A program made the translations under genes and the position numbers. A model generated the notes under the pieces. That model searched no databases. It was not told the origin of the DNA and saw only the letters and a list, made by a program, of their open reading frames with translations. DNA of 64,000 bases from Millisia brevis NBRC 105863 (GTDB lineage: Bacteria > Actinomycetota > Actinomycetes > Mycobacteriales > Mycobacteriaceae): positions 62,001 through 126,000 of the forward strand of contig NZ_BCRN01000016.1 of NCBI RefSeq assembly GCF_001552615.1. The letters are read 5' to 3'. Positions 50,713 through 59,189 of this stretch are shown here, piece by piece (within the stretch, counting starts at the first letter, position 1; each line of letters opens with the position of its first letter).

Positions 50713-52125
50713 ATGGCACGAACGTTCATCGGTGGCCGACTGCGCCAGCTGCGGGCCGAGCGCGGCCTGAGCCAGGCGGCGCTCGCCCGCGAACTCGAGA
50801 TCTCGGCGAGCTACCTCAATCAGCTCGAACACGACGTGCGCCCGATGACCGCGCCGGTGCTGCTGCGGATCTCGCAGGCCTTCGGCGTGCAGACCTCGTT
50901 CTTCACCTCCGCGGACGACTCCCGGCTGCTCGCCGAACTGCGCGAGGTGATGCTCGACCCGGAGGTGGGCACCACGGCGGCGCCGGAAGAGTTGGCCGAT
51001 CTGGTCTCCGCGCATCCCGGGATCGCCCGCGCGATGGTCAATATGCACCGCCGGTATCGCAATACGACCGCGCAGTTGGCCGAGGCGACCGAGGATCGGT
51101 TCAGCGACGGCAGCGGCTCGGGATCGATCTCGCGGCCACACGAGGAGGTCCGCGACTACTTCTATCAGCGGCAGAACTACCTGCACGAACTCGACACCGC
51201 CGCCGAGGATCTCGCCGATCGGCTGCGCTTCCACCGCGGCGACGTCGCGGGTGAGATCGGCAAGCGGTTGCGCAATCTCTACGGGGTGAACATCGTCGAA
51301 CGGATCGACCTCGGCGAGAACGTCCTGCACCGCTTCGACCCGCGGACCCGGGTGCTGTCGATCGCTCCGCAATTGTCCAATGGGCAGAAGGTCTTTCGCT
51401 TCGCGACCGAGTTGGCCTATCTCGAGCAGGGCGACCTGATCCGCCGCCTGGTCGACGAGGGTTCCTTCACCAGCGACGAGGCCCGCGCGCTGGCCCGGAT
51501 GGGTCTGGCGGGCTACTTCGCCGCCGCGACCGTGCTGCCCTATACCTCCTTCCACGATCGGGCGGAAACCTTCCGGTACGACATCGAACGGCTCTCGGCG
51601 TTCTACGCGGTCAGCTACGAGACGATCTGCCACCGTCTCTCGACGCTGCAGCGCCCGGACCTGCGCGGGGTGCCGTTCTCGTTCGTGCGCGTCGACCGGG
51701 CCGGCAATATGTCGAAGCGGCAGTCGGCCACCGGTTTCCACTTCCCGTCGAGCGGCGGCACCTGCCCGTTGTGGAACGTCTACGAGACGTTCGCCTCGCC
51801 CGGCCGGATCATGACGCAGATCGCCGAGATGCCGGACGGCCGGCGGTATCTGTGGGTGGCGCGCACCGTCGAGCGGCGCGCCCAGCGATATCGGCAACCC
51901 GGCAAGACCTTTGCCCTCGGGCTCGGCTGCGAGGTCCGCTTCGCCGGCCGGCTGGTCTACGCCGACGGCCTCAACCTCGACGACAAGCTCTCCGCCACCC
52001 CGATCGGCTCGGGCTGCCGGGTCTGCGAGCGCAACAACTGCCCACAGCGCGCCTTCCCGCCGCTCGGCCGCAGCCTGGAGATCGACGAGCATCGCAGCGC
52101 GATCTCGCCCTATTCGCTGCACTGA
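50713..52125 (+). CDS. ramB: Acetate/glyoxylate-metabolism regulator RamB
   Basis: 470 residues, RamB length. The N-terminal XRE HTH reads LRQLRAERGLSQAALARELE and ISASYLNQLEHDVRPMTAPV. An IrrE-like region lies in the middle (RIDLGENVLHRFDPRTRVLS, then QKVFRFATELAYLEQGDLIR), and the C-terminal short-chain fatty acyl regulator domain ends with the Cys pattern GSGCRVCERNNCPQRAFPPL. RamB represses aceA, aceB and other acetate genes in Corynebacterium and acts on icl1 in M. tuberculosis. aceA is close by and has a RamB-like site. The last codons and stop are repeated 18 bp further on. Confidence 0.95.
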   Translation: MARTFIGGRLRQLRAERGLSQAALARELEISASYLNQLEHDVRPMTAPVLLRISQAFGVQTSFFTSADDSRLLAELREVMLDPEVGTTAAPEELADLVSAHPGIARAMVNMHRRYRNTTAQLAEATEDRFSDGSGSGSISRPHEEVRDYFYQRQNYLHELDTAAEDLADRLRFHRGDVAGEIGKRLRNLYGVNIVERIDLGENVLHRFDPRTRVLSIAPQLSNGQKVFRFATELAYLEQGDLIRRLVDEGSFTSDEARALARMGLAGYFAAATVLPYTSFHDRAETFRYDIERLSAFYAVSYETICHRLSTLQRPDLRGVPFSFVRVDRAGNMSKRQSATGFHFPSSGGTCPLWNVYETFASPGRIMTQIAEMPDGRRYLWVARTVERRAQRYRQPGKTFALGLGCEVRFAGRLVYADGLNLDDKLSATPIGSGCRVCERNNCPQRAFPPLGRSLEIDEHRSAISPYSLH

Positions 52126-52146
52126 GCCGTTTCGCTGCACTGAGCC
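52113..52146. repeat. Duplicated tail of ramB including the stop codon
   Basis: TTCGCTGCACTGAGCC occurs at 52113-52128 and again at 52131-52146, an 18-bp period. The second copy is in frame, so read-through of the first TGA would add six codons and meet a second TGA. Confidence 0.85.
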
Positions 52147-52186
52147 CGCCCGGGGTGCGCTGCACCCGGCCGGTTACGTTGGCCCC

Positions 52187-52768
52187 ATGAGCGAAGAGAC
52201 GCCGCGCATCGCACCGGGTCGGCTGCGCCAGTTGGGCCCGTTCAATTGGGTGACGTGGCGGATCGTCTCGCTGGTGATGGGTACCGACGACGCCAAGCTG
52301 TTCTCGGTCCTCGGTCGCACCGGCGGCCTCTATCGCGGCTGGTTGTTCCACGGCGCGCATCTGATGCCCGGTGGACGCATCCCCAACCGCGAGACCGAGA
52401 TGATCATCCTGCGCGTCGCCCACCTGCGCGGCAGCGACTACGAGTTCGACCATCACACCCGCCTCGGCCGGCTGCGGGGTGTCACCGACGAGGTCCGCGA
52501 ACGGGTGATCGTGGGCCCCGACGCTCCCGACTGGTCGCCGCGCGAGCGCGCGGTGCTCACCGCCGTCGACGAGCTGGTCACCAGCAAGGATCTGAGCGAC
52601 GCGACCTGGACCGGGCTGTCGGAGGTCTACGACGACCGGCGCTTGCTCGAATTCCTGCTCCTGGTCGGCCAGTACGACGGTCTGGCCACCACCCTGCACA
52701 CGCTGCGGATGCCGCGCGACCGGTTCGACCGGGCCCGCACCCTGCCACTGCCGAAACAACTGCGATAG
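52187..52768 (+). CDS. Carboxymuconolactone decarboxylase/AhpD-like protein
   Basis: 193-residue CMD-family protein, in the place of Rv0464c. The signature helix is ETEMIILRVAHLRGSDYEFD followed by HHTRLGRLRGVTDEVRERVI, with the active-site His pair but without the CxxC of peroxidase-type AhpD. LLVGQYDGLATTLHTLRMP is the closing helix. It may be a decarboxylase or an oxidative-stress protein; no aromatic pathway genes are near. The ATG at 52187 is 61 bp after ramB on the same strand. Confidence 0.85.
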   Translation: MSEETPRIAPGRLRQLGPFNWVTWRIVSLVMGTDDAKLFSVLGRTGGLYRGWLFHGAHLMPGGRIPNRETEMIILRVAHLRGSDYEFDHHTRLGRLRGVTDEVRERVIVGPDAPDWSPRERAVLTAVDELVTSKDLSDATWTGLSEVYDDRRLLEFLLLVGQYDGLATTLHTLRMPRDRFDRARTLPLPKQLR

Positions 52769-52800
52769 AACCTGCCATCGCCCGGTTCGCATTACACTCG

Positions 52801-53649
52801 ATGCGCATGGGGATTTCCGAGATCGGCACCGCACTGAAGATGCGTCCCGGCCTGAAGGTCGGCGAGATCGACTTTCGCGCCACCCCCGGCTTCTACGGCT
52901 CCAAGAACGACGGGCGCGCCGTGCAGGACGAACGCACGGCGGTGCTCTCGGACCTCCAGGAGATGCTGTACGCCAACGGCCGCACCGGCGATACCCGCTC
53001 GGTGCTGCTGATCCTGCAGGGCATGGACACCGCCGGCAAGGGCGGCATCGTCCGGCACGTCATCGGATCGGTCGATCCACAGGGCGTCGACATCGCCTCG
53101 TTCGGTGTCCCCACCGAGGAGGAGAAATCCCATCACTTCCTGTGGCGCATCGACCGGAAGTTGCCCCGCCCCGGACGGATCGGGGTCTTCGACCGCTCGC
53201 ACTACGAGGACGTTCTGATCGGGCGGGCCCGAGAGTTGGCTCCCCCGGACGTGATCGAGGCCCGCTACGCCGAGATCAACGAGTGGGAGCGGGAGCTGGT
53301 CGAGGAGCGTGGCATCACGCTGGTCAAGGTGGCGATGTTCGTCTCGCGCGACGAGCAGCGCGATCGGCTGCTCGAACGGCTCGACCGGCCGGACAAGTAC
53401 TGGAAGTTCAACCCCGGAGACATCGACGAGCGCAAGCTCTGGCCGGAGTACGCCACGGCCTATCAGATCGTGCTCGACCGCACCTCGACCGACTACGCGC
53501 CGTGGAATGTCCTGCAGGCCGACCGCAAATGGTATGCGCGCCTTGCGGTTACCGATCTGCTGATCGATGCGTTGGAATCCCTGGACCTGTCCTGGCCGAA
53601 GCCGGACTTCGATCCCGCGGTCGAGCGGCGGCGCCTGCTCGAATCCTGA
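52801..53649 (+). CDS. ppk2: Polyphosphate kinase 2 family protein
   Basis: 282 residues. PPK2 transfers phosphate between polyphosphate and nucleotides. Walker A is LLILQGMDTAGKGGIVRHVI, the lid region has SHHFLWRIDRKLPRPGRIGV, Walker B is FDRSHYEDVLIGRARELAPP, and RLDRPDKYWKFNPGDIDERK plus YAPWNVLQADRKWYARL complete the family set. Direction and nucleotide preference cannot be read from sequence. ATG at 52801; a second ATG at 52807 lies 8 nt after TACACT and may be the real leaderless start. With ppx and senX3-regX3 it forms a phosphate/polyphosphate theme in the window. Confidence 0.92.
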   Translation: MRMGISEIGTALKMRPGLKVGEIDFRATPGFYGSKNDGRAVQDERTAVLSDLQEMLYANGRTGDTRSVLLILQGMDTAGKGGIVRHVIGSVDPQGVDIASFGVPTEEEKSHHFLWRIDRKLPRPGRIGVFDRSHYEDVLIGRARELAPPDVIEARYAEINEWERELVEERGITLVKVAMFVSRDEQRDRLLERLDRPDKYWKFNPGDIDERKLWPEYATAYQIVLDRTSTDYAPWNVLQADRKWYARLAVTDLLIDALESLDLSWPKPDFDPAVERRRLLES

Positions 53650-53652
53650 TCC

Positions 53653-54387
53653 CTAGTGGCTCGGCGAGTGCTCCGGGCCGTCGACGATGCTGCGGATCCC
53701 GGCCAGCTGGGCGGTGTCGTCGAAGGTCAATTCCGCGTGCAACCCCGGCCCGGTCAGCTCGGCCGTCGAGTTGTCCGGGGAGAAGGTGATACCGAGTCCG
53801 CGCAGCCACGCGTAGCTGCCGACGGCGCGGCGGTGATCCCGCAACCCCAGATCGACGGTGCCCTTCTGCAGCACCCGCAGCACCCGTTCGGGATCGGGCG
53901 CCGGCAGCAGGAACGACGGATGCTCGATCAGGATGGTCATGATCGCGCCCTCACCGGCGTCCATCTGGTAAGACGTCCACCGCCCGGAGAAGACCTTCGC
54001 GGCCTCGGCCAGCAGGTCGGCGACCTGCCGGGGATCCTCCGCACCGAGGTCGGCGAAGCCGATCTCCGGCTGGACCAGCGTGCCGATCCCCCGCTTGGAA
54101 CCGAACTCCCGCAGGGCGACCACCAAGCCGAACAGCGGCGCCGGCAGGTCGTCGCGCGTCGCCCAGGACCACGCCCACGACCAGGTCCGGGTCTCCGGGC
54201 TCGCCACCCCGATCACGTGCACCCGATCGGCCACCAGCGGCGGGTTGCCGGCGAACGAGGCCTGCGGTGCGGCCAGATCCAGATCGCAGGTTCGACCACC
54301 GATGACCTCGACCAACCGCAATTGGTGCTCCAGGGACAGCAGTGCGGCATCGTCGACCATGTCGGCGAGGGTCAGCGGGGTGGTCAC
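53653..54387 (-). CDS. Uncharacterised actinobacterial protein (possibly DUF6882-like)
   Basis: 244 residues with no signal peptide. Two blocks stand out: TRTWSWAWSWATRDDLPAPL, a Trp-rich strand also seen in DUF6882-type proteins, and FSGRWTSYQMDAGEGAIMTI. The second half (VLRVLQKGTVDLGLRDHRRA and VGSYAWLRGLGITFSP, then a short beta region) looks like a separate domain. The start is GTG at 54387; a TTG at 54420 is possible. It is convergent with ppk2 (3 bp). I cannot give a function, and the family assignment is only a resemblance. Confidence 0.55.
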   Translation of the reverse strand: MTTPLTLADMVDDAALLSLEHQLRLVEVIGGRTCDLDLAAPQASFAGNPPLVADRVHVIGVASPETRTWSWAWSWATRDDLPAPLFGLVVALREFGSKRGIGTLVQPEIGFADLGAEDPRQVADLLAEAAKVFSGRWTSYQMDAGEGAIMTILIEHPSFLLPAPDPERVLRVLQKGTVDLGLRDHRRAVGSYAWLRGLGITFSPDNSTAELTGPGLHAELTFDDTAQLAGIRSIVDGPEHSPSH

Positions 54388-54474
54388 GAGGTATGAGGGT
54401 AGTCCTGTGGCGCGCGGCAACTTTCGCCCGGATCAGCCCCGACACAAAGACTGACACGTAACCGGTCTGTCCGA

Positions 54475-55431
54475 TCAGTCCGAATCGATTCCGGCGAACA
54501 GATCGTCGGCGCCGGCCGGAGGCGCACTGCCCGCCCCGAGCACGTAGCACTCGTTCATGAACGGGCCCATGTGGTCCTCGTCGGTGAACCAGCGGATGCC
54601 CTCCTCGGTGATCTGGCTGCGGTGGGCGCGCAATGCCGCCAGCCGCCGGGACCGCCAGGGCGCACCCGCGATCCGCGCGACGATGTACCGGTTGGGGGTG
54701 CTCATCGGCGGATCGTCCGGGCCGTCCGGATCGTAGGCGGCGAAGAACGACGGCCCCTCGTCGTCCCGATCCGCGGCCGCCTCCTTGGCCACCCGAATCA
54801 TCGCGCGCATCTCGTCGGCCGGCGAGGCCGACCACAGGATCCGGTCGACCTGCCAGGCCGGTCCGAGATCGGGCCGGAAGGCCGGCGCCGCCGCGAGGGT
54901 ATAGGCGTAGTGCGTAACGCGGTGCGCCTGAATGTGATCGGGGTGACCGTAGTGCCCGAAGCTGTCGTAGGTGATCAGCACCTGCGGGCGGCGATCCCGG
55001 ATCAACGCCACCAGTTCGGTCGCCGCGACCAACAGGTCGGCCTTCCAGAAGGCGTTGTCGGGTAGGTCCTGCGCGGGGATGGCGAACCCGGTCGCCTCGT
55101 CGTAGGCCATCCCCGAATCGGAGAACCGGCCGTCGCCGCCGAGGCGGACGAAGTCGGTGACACCGAGTTGCTCCATCGCCGCCGACAACTCGCCGAGCCG
55201 GTGCCGGCCGAGCTCGGCGGGCTTGTCGCGCAGGTAGTCCAGTTCGGGCGTCACGATCTCGCCCAACTCGCCGAGGGTGCAGGTCACCAACGTGACGGCT
55301 GCGCCCTCGGCGACGTAGTGGGCCATGGTCGCCGCGCTCTGCGACGACTCGTCGTCGGGATGCGCGTGCACCAACATCAACCGGCGATCCGGCTGCGGGA
55401 CGGCCGAATCCGGCCCGTCGACCAGGGTCAC
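54475..55431 (-). CDS. mshB: N-acetyl-1-D-myo-inositol-2-amino-2-deoxy-alpha-D-glucopyranoside deacetylase MshB
   Basis: Zinc deacetylase that removes acetate from GlcNAc-inositol, the third step of mycothiol synthesis. 318 residues of the PIG-L/LmbE family. Zinc ligands are in LVHAHPDDESSQSAATMAHY (H and D of HPDD) and HYGHPDHIQAHRVTHYAYTL. The ELGEIVTPEL segment is typical of MshB. Family members of the Mca type (conjugate amidase) are close; the length and the STPNRYIVARI end favour MshB. GTG at 55431 lies 6 bp after the lpd stop, so the two are probably co-transcribed. In M. tuberculosis mshB is elsewhere (Rv1170), so this location is a difference. Confidence 0.9.
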   Translation of the reverse strand: MTLVDGPDSAVPQPDRRLMLVHAHPDDESSQSAATMAHYVAEGAAVTLVTCTLGELGEIVTPELDYLRDKPAELGRHRLGELSAAMEQLGVTDFVRLGGDGRFSDSGMAYDEATGFAIPAQDLPDNAFWKADLLVAATELVALIRDRRPQVLITYDSFGHYGHPDHIQAHRVTHYAYTLAAAPAFRPDLGPAWQVDRILWSASPADEMRAMIRVAKEAAADRDDEGPSFFAAYDPDGPDDPPMSTPNRYIVARIAGAPWRSRRLAALRAHRSQITEEGIRWFTDEDHMGPFMNECYVLGAGSAPPAGADDLFAGIDSD

Positions 55432-55436
55432 CCGCG

Positions 55437-56840
55437 TCAGAAGTTGATCATGTGACCGGCGAGGCCGTGAATGGCCTCCTGGATCGCCTCGGACAGCGTC
55501 GGGTGGGTGTGCACATTGCGCGCCACGTCGTACACGGTCAGATCCCACTTCTGGGCCAGCGTCAGCTCCGGCAGCAGTTCGGAGACGTCCGGTCCGATCA
55601 GGTGACCGCCGAGCAGTTCGCCGTGGGTGTTGTCGGAGATCAGCTTGACGAAACCGTTCGGATCGCCGAGGCCGTGCGCCTTGCCGTTCGCGGTGAACGG
55701 GAAGGTGGCGACCTTGACGTCGTAGCCCTCGTCGCGGGCCTGCTGCTCGGTCAGCCCGAAGCTGGCGACCTGCGGCTGGCAGAACGTCGCGCGCGGCATG
55801 AAGCGGTAGTCGTCGATCGGCAGGGTCTCGGCCCCACCGATCGTCTCGGCCGCGACGACACCCTGGGCCTCGGCGACGTGCGCGAGCTGCAGCTTGGCGG
55901 TGACGTCACCGATCGCGTAGATATGCGGAACCGAGGTGCGCATGACGTTGTCGATCGCGATGGCGCCGCGGTCGGTCAGGGCGACGCCGGTGTTCTCCAG
56001 GCCGTAGCCCTCGACGCGGGGGGCGAAGCCGACCGACTGCAGGACCTTGTCGACGGTGATCGTGTCGACCGAGCCGGACTTGTTGTCCTTGACGGTGACG
56101 GTGACCTTGGAGCCGTCGTCGTCGATGCTCTGCACGGCCGCGCCGGTGCGCAGCTTCACGCCGAGCTTCTTGTAGGCCTTGGCGATCTCCTTGGAGACGT
56201 CGGCATCCTCGTTCGGCAGCGCCCGGTCGAGGTACTCGACGATCGTCACGTCGACGCCGTAGTTGGCCAGCACGTAGCCGAACTCCATGCCGATCGCGCC
56301 CGCACCGACGATCACGATCGATCCCGGCAGGTCGCGGGTGAGGATCTGCTCCTCGTAGGTGACGACGTTGTCGCTCAGCGACGTGCCCGGCAGCAGCTTG
56401 GTGGTCGAGCCGGTGGCGATGATCGCGTTGTCGAACGTGATCGTCTCCTCGCCGCCCTTGGTCAGGTCGACCTTGAGGGTATTCGCGTCGACGAAGCTGC
56501 CGAGACCGTCGTACTCGGTGATCTTGTTCTTCTTCATCAGGAAGTGGACGCCCTTGACGCGGCCGTCGGCGACCTTGCGGCTGCGGTCGAAGGCGGCGCC
56601 GAAGTCGAAGGAGGCCTCCCCGGAGATACCGAAGGTCTTCGCCTCCTTCGTGAAGATGTGCGCCAACTCGGCGTTGCGCAGCAGAGCCTTCGACGGGATG
56701 CAGCCGACATTGAGGCAGACACCGCCCCAGTACTGCTTTTCGACAATGGCGACGGACAGGCCGAGCTGCGCTGCACGGATCGCGGCAACGTAACCACCGG
56801 GGCCGGCCCCGAGAACTACGACGTCATAGTGAGAAGTCAC
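55437..56840 (-). CDS. lpd: Dihydrolipoyl dehydrogenase
   Basis: FAD-dependent E3 subunit shared by pyruvate and 2-oxoglutarate dehydrogenase complexes; in mycobacteria it also serves peroxynitrite reductase. 467 residues. FAD loop [20 protein letters not shown], redox disulfide [21 protein letters not shown] loop [20 protein letters not shown], second FAD motif [20 protein letters not shown], and the C-terminal His-Glu active pair in [20 protein letters not shown]. Equivalent to Rv0462. mshB follows at 6 bp, and an S9 peptidase is divergent upstream. Confidence 0.97.
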   Translation of the reverse strand: MTSHYDVVVLGAGPGGYVAAIRAAQLGLSVAIVEKQYWGGVCLNVGCIPSKALLRNAELAHIFTKEAKTFGISGEASFDFGAAFDRSRKVADGRVKGVHFLMKKNKITEYDGLGSFVDANTLKVDLTKGGEETITFDNAIIATGSTTKLLPGTSLSDNVVTYEEQILTRDLPGSIVIVGAGAIGMEFGYVLANYGVDVTIVEYLDRALPNEDADVSKEIAKAYKKLGVKLRTGAAVQSIDDDGSKVTVTVKDNKSGSVDTITVDKVLQSVGFAPRVEGYGLENTGVALTDRGAIAIDNVMRTSVPHIYAIGDVTAKLQLAHVAEAQGVVAAETIGGAETLPIDDYRFMPRATFCQPQVASFGLTEQQARDEGYDVKVATFPFTANGKAHGLGDPNGFVKLISDNTHGELLGGHLIGPDVSELLPELTLAQKWDLTVYDVARNVHTHPTLSEAIQEAIHGLAGHMINF

Positions 56841-56904
56841 GCCCCGAAGCCTAGTACCAGGCAGCTACCGGCGTCCGGCGGTCCGGCAAGCCAGAATGGT
56901 CCCC

Positions 56905-59043
56905 ATGACCGACCCGAAGAATGCAGCCCCGGACAGCACCGACCCGAACCTCTGGCTCGAGGACATCACCGGCGACGACGCGCTGGGCTGGGTGCGCGAG
57001 CACAACGGCGGGACGGTCGACCGATTCGCGACCGGCGACGACTTCGAGACCCTGCGCAAGGAGGTGCTCGACGTCCTCGATTCCGACGCCCGCATCCCCT
57101 ACGTGCGGCGGCGCGGCGAGCACCTCTACAACTATTGGCGCGACGGCGAGCATCCGCGCGGGATCTGGCGGCGCACCACGCTCGCCGGCTACCGCTCCCC
57201 CGAGACCGATTGGGAGGTGGTGATCGATCTGGACGCGATCGCCGCCGAGGAGGACGTCAATTGGGTCTGGGGCGGCGCGCAGTTGCTGCGTCCGGATCTC
57301 GACCGCGGTCTGGTGTCGTTGAGCGTCGGCGGCGCGGACGCGGTGGTCGTCCGCGAATTCGACATGACCACCCGGCGCTTCGTCCCCGAATCCGAGGGCG
57401 GCTTCTTCGTGCCGGAGGCCAAGACCCGTGTCGGCTGGATCGACCGCGACACCGTGTACATCGGCTCCGACTTCGGGCCCGGTTCGATGACCGACTCCGG
57501 CTATCCGCGCACCTCGCGCCGCTGGACCCGCGGCACCGCCCTCGCGGACGCGCCGACGGTCTACGAGGGCCTGGCGACCGACGTCTCCGCCGGCGTCTCC
57601 TACGACAGCACGCCCGGCTTCGAGCGGACCTTCGCCTCCCGGGCGATCGACTTCTACAATAGCGAGATCGGCCTGCTGACCACCGACGGAGCCGACGCCG
57701 CCGGCGGCACGGACTCGATCGAATGGCTCGACGTCCCCACCGACGCCTCGGTCGACGTCAACGAGCGGTGGTTGACCATCCGTCCGATGACCGACTGGGA
57801 GGTCACCACGGCCGCCGGCGCGGTCGTGCATCCCGCCGGGTCGCTGCTGACGATCGATTTCGACGCCTACCGGGCCGGGTCGCGGGAACTGACGACGCTG
57901 TTCACCCCCGACGAGCACCGGTCGCTGCACCAGTACGCCTGGACGAAGAACTTCCTGCTGTTGGGCGGGCTGACCGATGTGAAGACCGATCTGTCGGTGG
58001 CGACCCCGCCGACCGACCCGACCGCGCCGTGGTCGATCGTCCCGCTCGATCTCGGCGACGAGCCGGTCACCACCGAGGTGATCGCGACCGCGAGCCGCGA
58101 AGGCGACGAGTTCTGGCTCTCCGCCAGCGGATTCCTCACCCCGCCGACCCTGTTGCGCGGCGAGGCGAAGGCGGACGGCGCGACCGGGGTCGAGGTGGTC
58201 GCCGCGACCCCGACCTTCTTCGACTCCACCGGGATGACGGTGCGGCAATTCTTCGCGACCTCCGCCGACGGGACCGCGGTGCCGTACTTCGTCGTCGGCA
58301 CCCCGAGCGAGACGCCGGTGCCGACGCTGCTCTACGGCTACGGCGGCTTCGAGGTGTCGTTGACCCCCTCCTACAGCGGGGTCATCGGCCGCACCTGGCT
58401 CGAGCCGGGTAATACCTATGTGCTGGCGAATATCCGCGGTGGCGGCGAGTACGGTCCGTCCTGGCATACGCAGGTGCTCGGACCGAACCGGTACAAGGTC
58501 GCCGAGGACTTCGCCGCGGTGGCCCGCGATCTGGTCGATCGGGGCATCACCACCACCGCTCAACTGGGCGCCCGCGGCGGATCGAACGGCGGCCTGCTGA
58601 TGGGCATCATGCTGACCGCCTACCCGGAACTGTTCGGCGCGATCGTCTGCGAGGTCCCGCTGCTGGACATGCGGCGCTACCACCTGCTGCTCGCCGGCGC
58701 CTCCTGGGTCGCGGAGTACGGCGACCCCGACGACCCGAAGCAATGGGAGTTCATCTCGAAATACTCTCCCTACCAGAATATTTCGACCGACCGCGCGTAC
58801 CCGCCGGTGCTGATCGCCACCTCGACGCGCGACGACCGGGTCCATCCGGGGCACGCCCGGAAGATGGCCGCCGCGCTCGAGGCGACCGACCGCACCGTCT
58901 TCTACTACGAGAACATCGAGGGCGGGCACGGCGGCGCGGCGGACAACTCGCAGGCGGCGTTCAAGTCGGCGCTGGCCACCACCTTCCTGCGGGAGACCCT
59001 CGCACCCGGCGGCGGGACGACGGGAGAGATCTCGAAGGGATAA
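56905..59043 (+). CDS. Prolyl oligopeptidase (S9A)
   Basis: 712 residues. N-terminal seven-bladed-propeller region with NLWLEDITGDDALGWVREHN and YLYNYWRDGEHPRGIWRRTT-like family start (here HLYNYWRDGEHPRGIWRRTT). Catalytic domain: ANIRGGGEYGPSWHTQ, nucleophile in LGARGGSNGGLLMGIM, Asp in STRDDRVHPGHARKM, His in IEGGHGGAADNSQ. It matches Rv0457c and cleaves after proline in short peptides, probably in the cytosol. ATG at 56905 lies 7 nt after CAGAAT, favouring it over ATG 56896. It is a different subfamily from the S9 peptidase at 48.6 kb. Confidence 0.92.
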   Translation: MTDPKNAAPDSTDPNLWLEDITGDDALGWVREHNGGTVDRFATGDDFETLRKEVLDVLDSDARIPYVRRRGEHLYNYWRDGEHPRGIWRRTTLAGYRSPETDWEVVIDLDAIAAEEDVNWVWGGAQLLRPDLDRGLVSLSVGGADAVVVREFDMTTRRFVPESEGGFFVPEAKTRVGWIDRDTVYIGSDFGPGSMTDSGYPRTSRRWTRGTALADAPTVYEGLATDVSAGVSYDSTPGFERTFASRAIDFYNSEIGLLTTDGADAAGGTDSIEWLDVPTDASVDVNERWLTIRPMTDWEVTTAAGAVVHPAGSLLTIDFDAYRAGSRELTTLFTPDEHRSLHQYAWTKNFLLLGGLTDVKTDLSVATPPTDPTAPWSIVPLDLGDEPVTTEVIATASREGDEFWLSASGFLTPPTLLRGEAKADGATGVEVVAATPTFFDSTGMTVRQFFATSADGTAVPYFVVGTPSETPVPTLLYGYGGFEVSLTPSYSGVIGRTWLEPGNTYVLANIRGGGEYGPSWHTQVLGPNRYKVAEDFAAVARDLVDRGITTTAQLGARGGSNGGLLMGIMLTAYPELFGAIVCEVPLLDMRRYHLLLAGASWVAEYGDPDDPKQWEFISKYSPYQNISTDRAYPPVLIATSTRDDRVHPGHARKMAAALEATDRTVFYYENIEGGHGGAADNSQAAFKSALATTFLRETLAPGGGTTGEISKG

Positions 59044-59066
59044 ACCCGGACGGCCAACCGCCAAGA

Positions 59067-59166
59067 CTATTCCTTCGACACTCCACGACGGAATAGCTCG
59101 GCAAAAACCGGTCCATCGATGGGTGGACCGGGCATCAATATGTACCGTCGGTTTCTTGTCGGTACA
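59067..59166. other. Three inverted repeats between the S9A peptidase and the GH3 gene
   Basis: In 100 bp: CTATTCC (59067-59073) with GGAATAG (59090-59096); CCGGTCCA (59108-59115) with TGGACCGG (59124-59131), 8-nt loop; TGTACCG (59141-59147) with CGGTACA (59160-59166). The first may be the peptidase terminator. The other two lie just before a GH3 -10 candidate (TACGGT, 59177-59182, 7 nt before the ATG) and may be operators. Confidence 0.5.
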
Positions 59167-59189
59167 CAATTCGACGTACGGTTGGCTGC

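Noticed and set aside
46946-50770. A 1274-codon open frame on the plus strand across aceA and the S9 peptidase
   Set aside because: It runs antisense to aceA and out of frame with the peptidase, is Arg/Gly-rich, and matches no domain; long shadow frames are normal at this G+C content.
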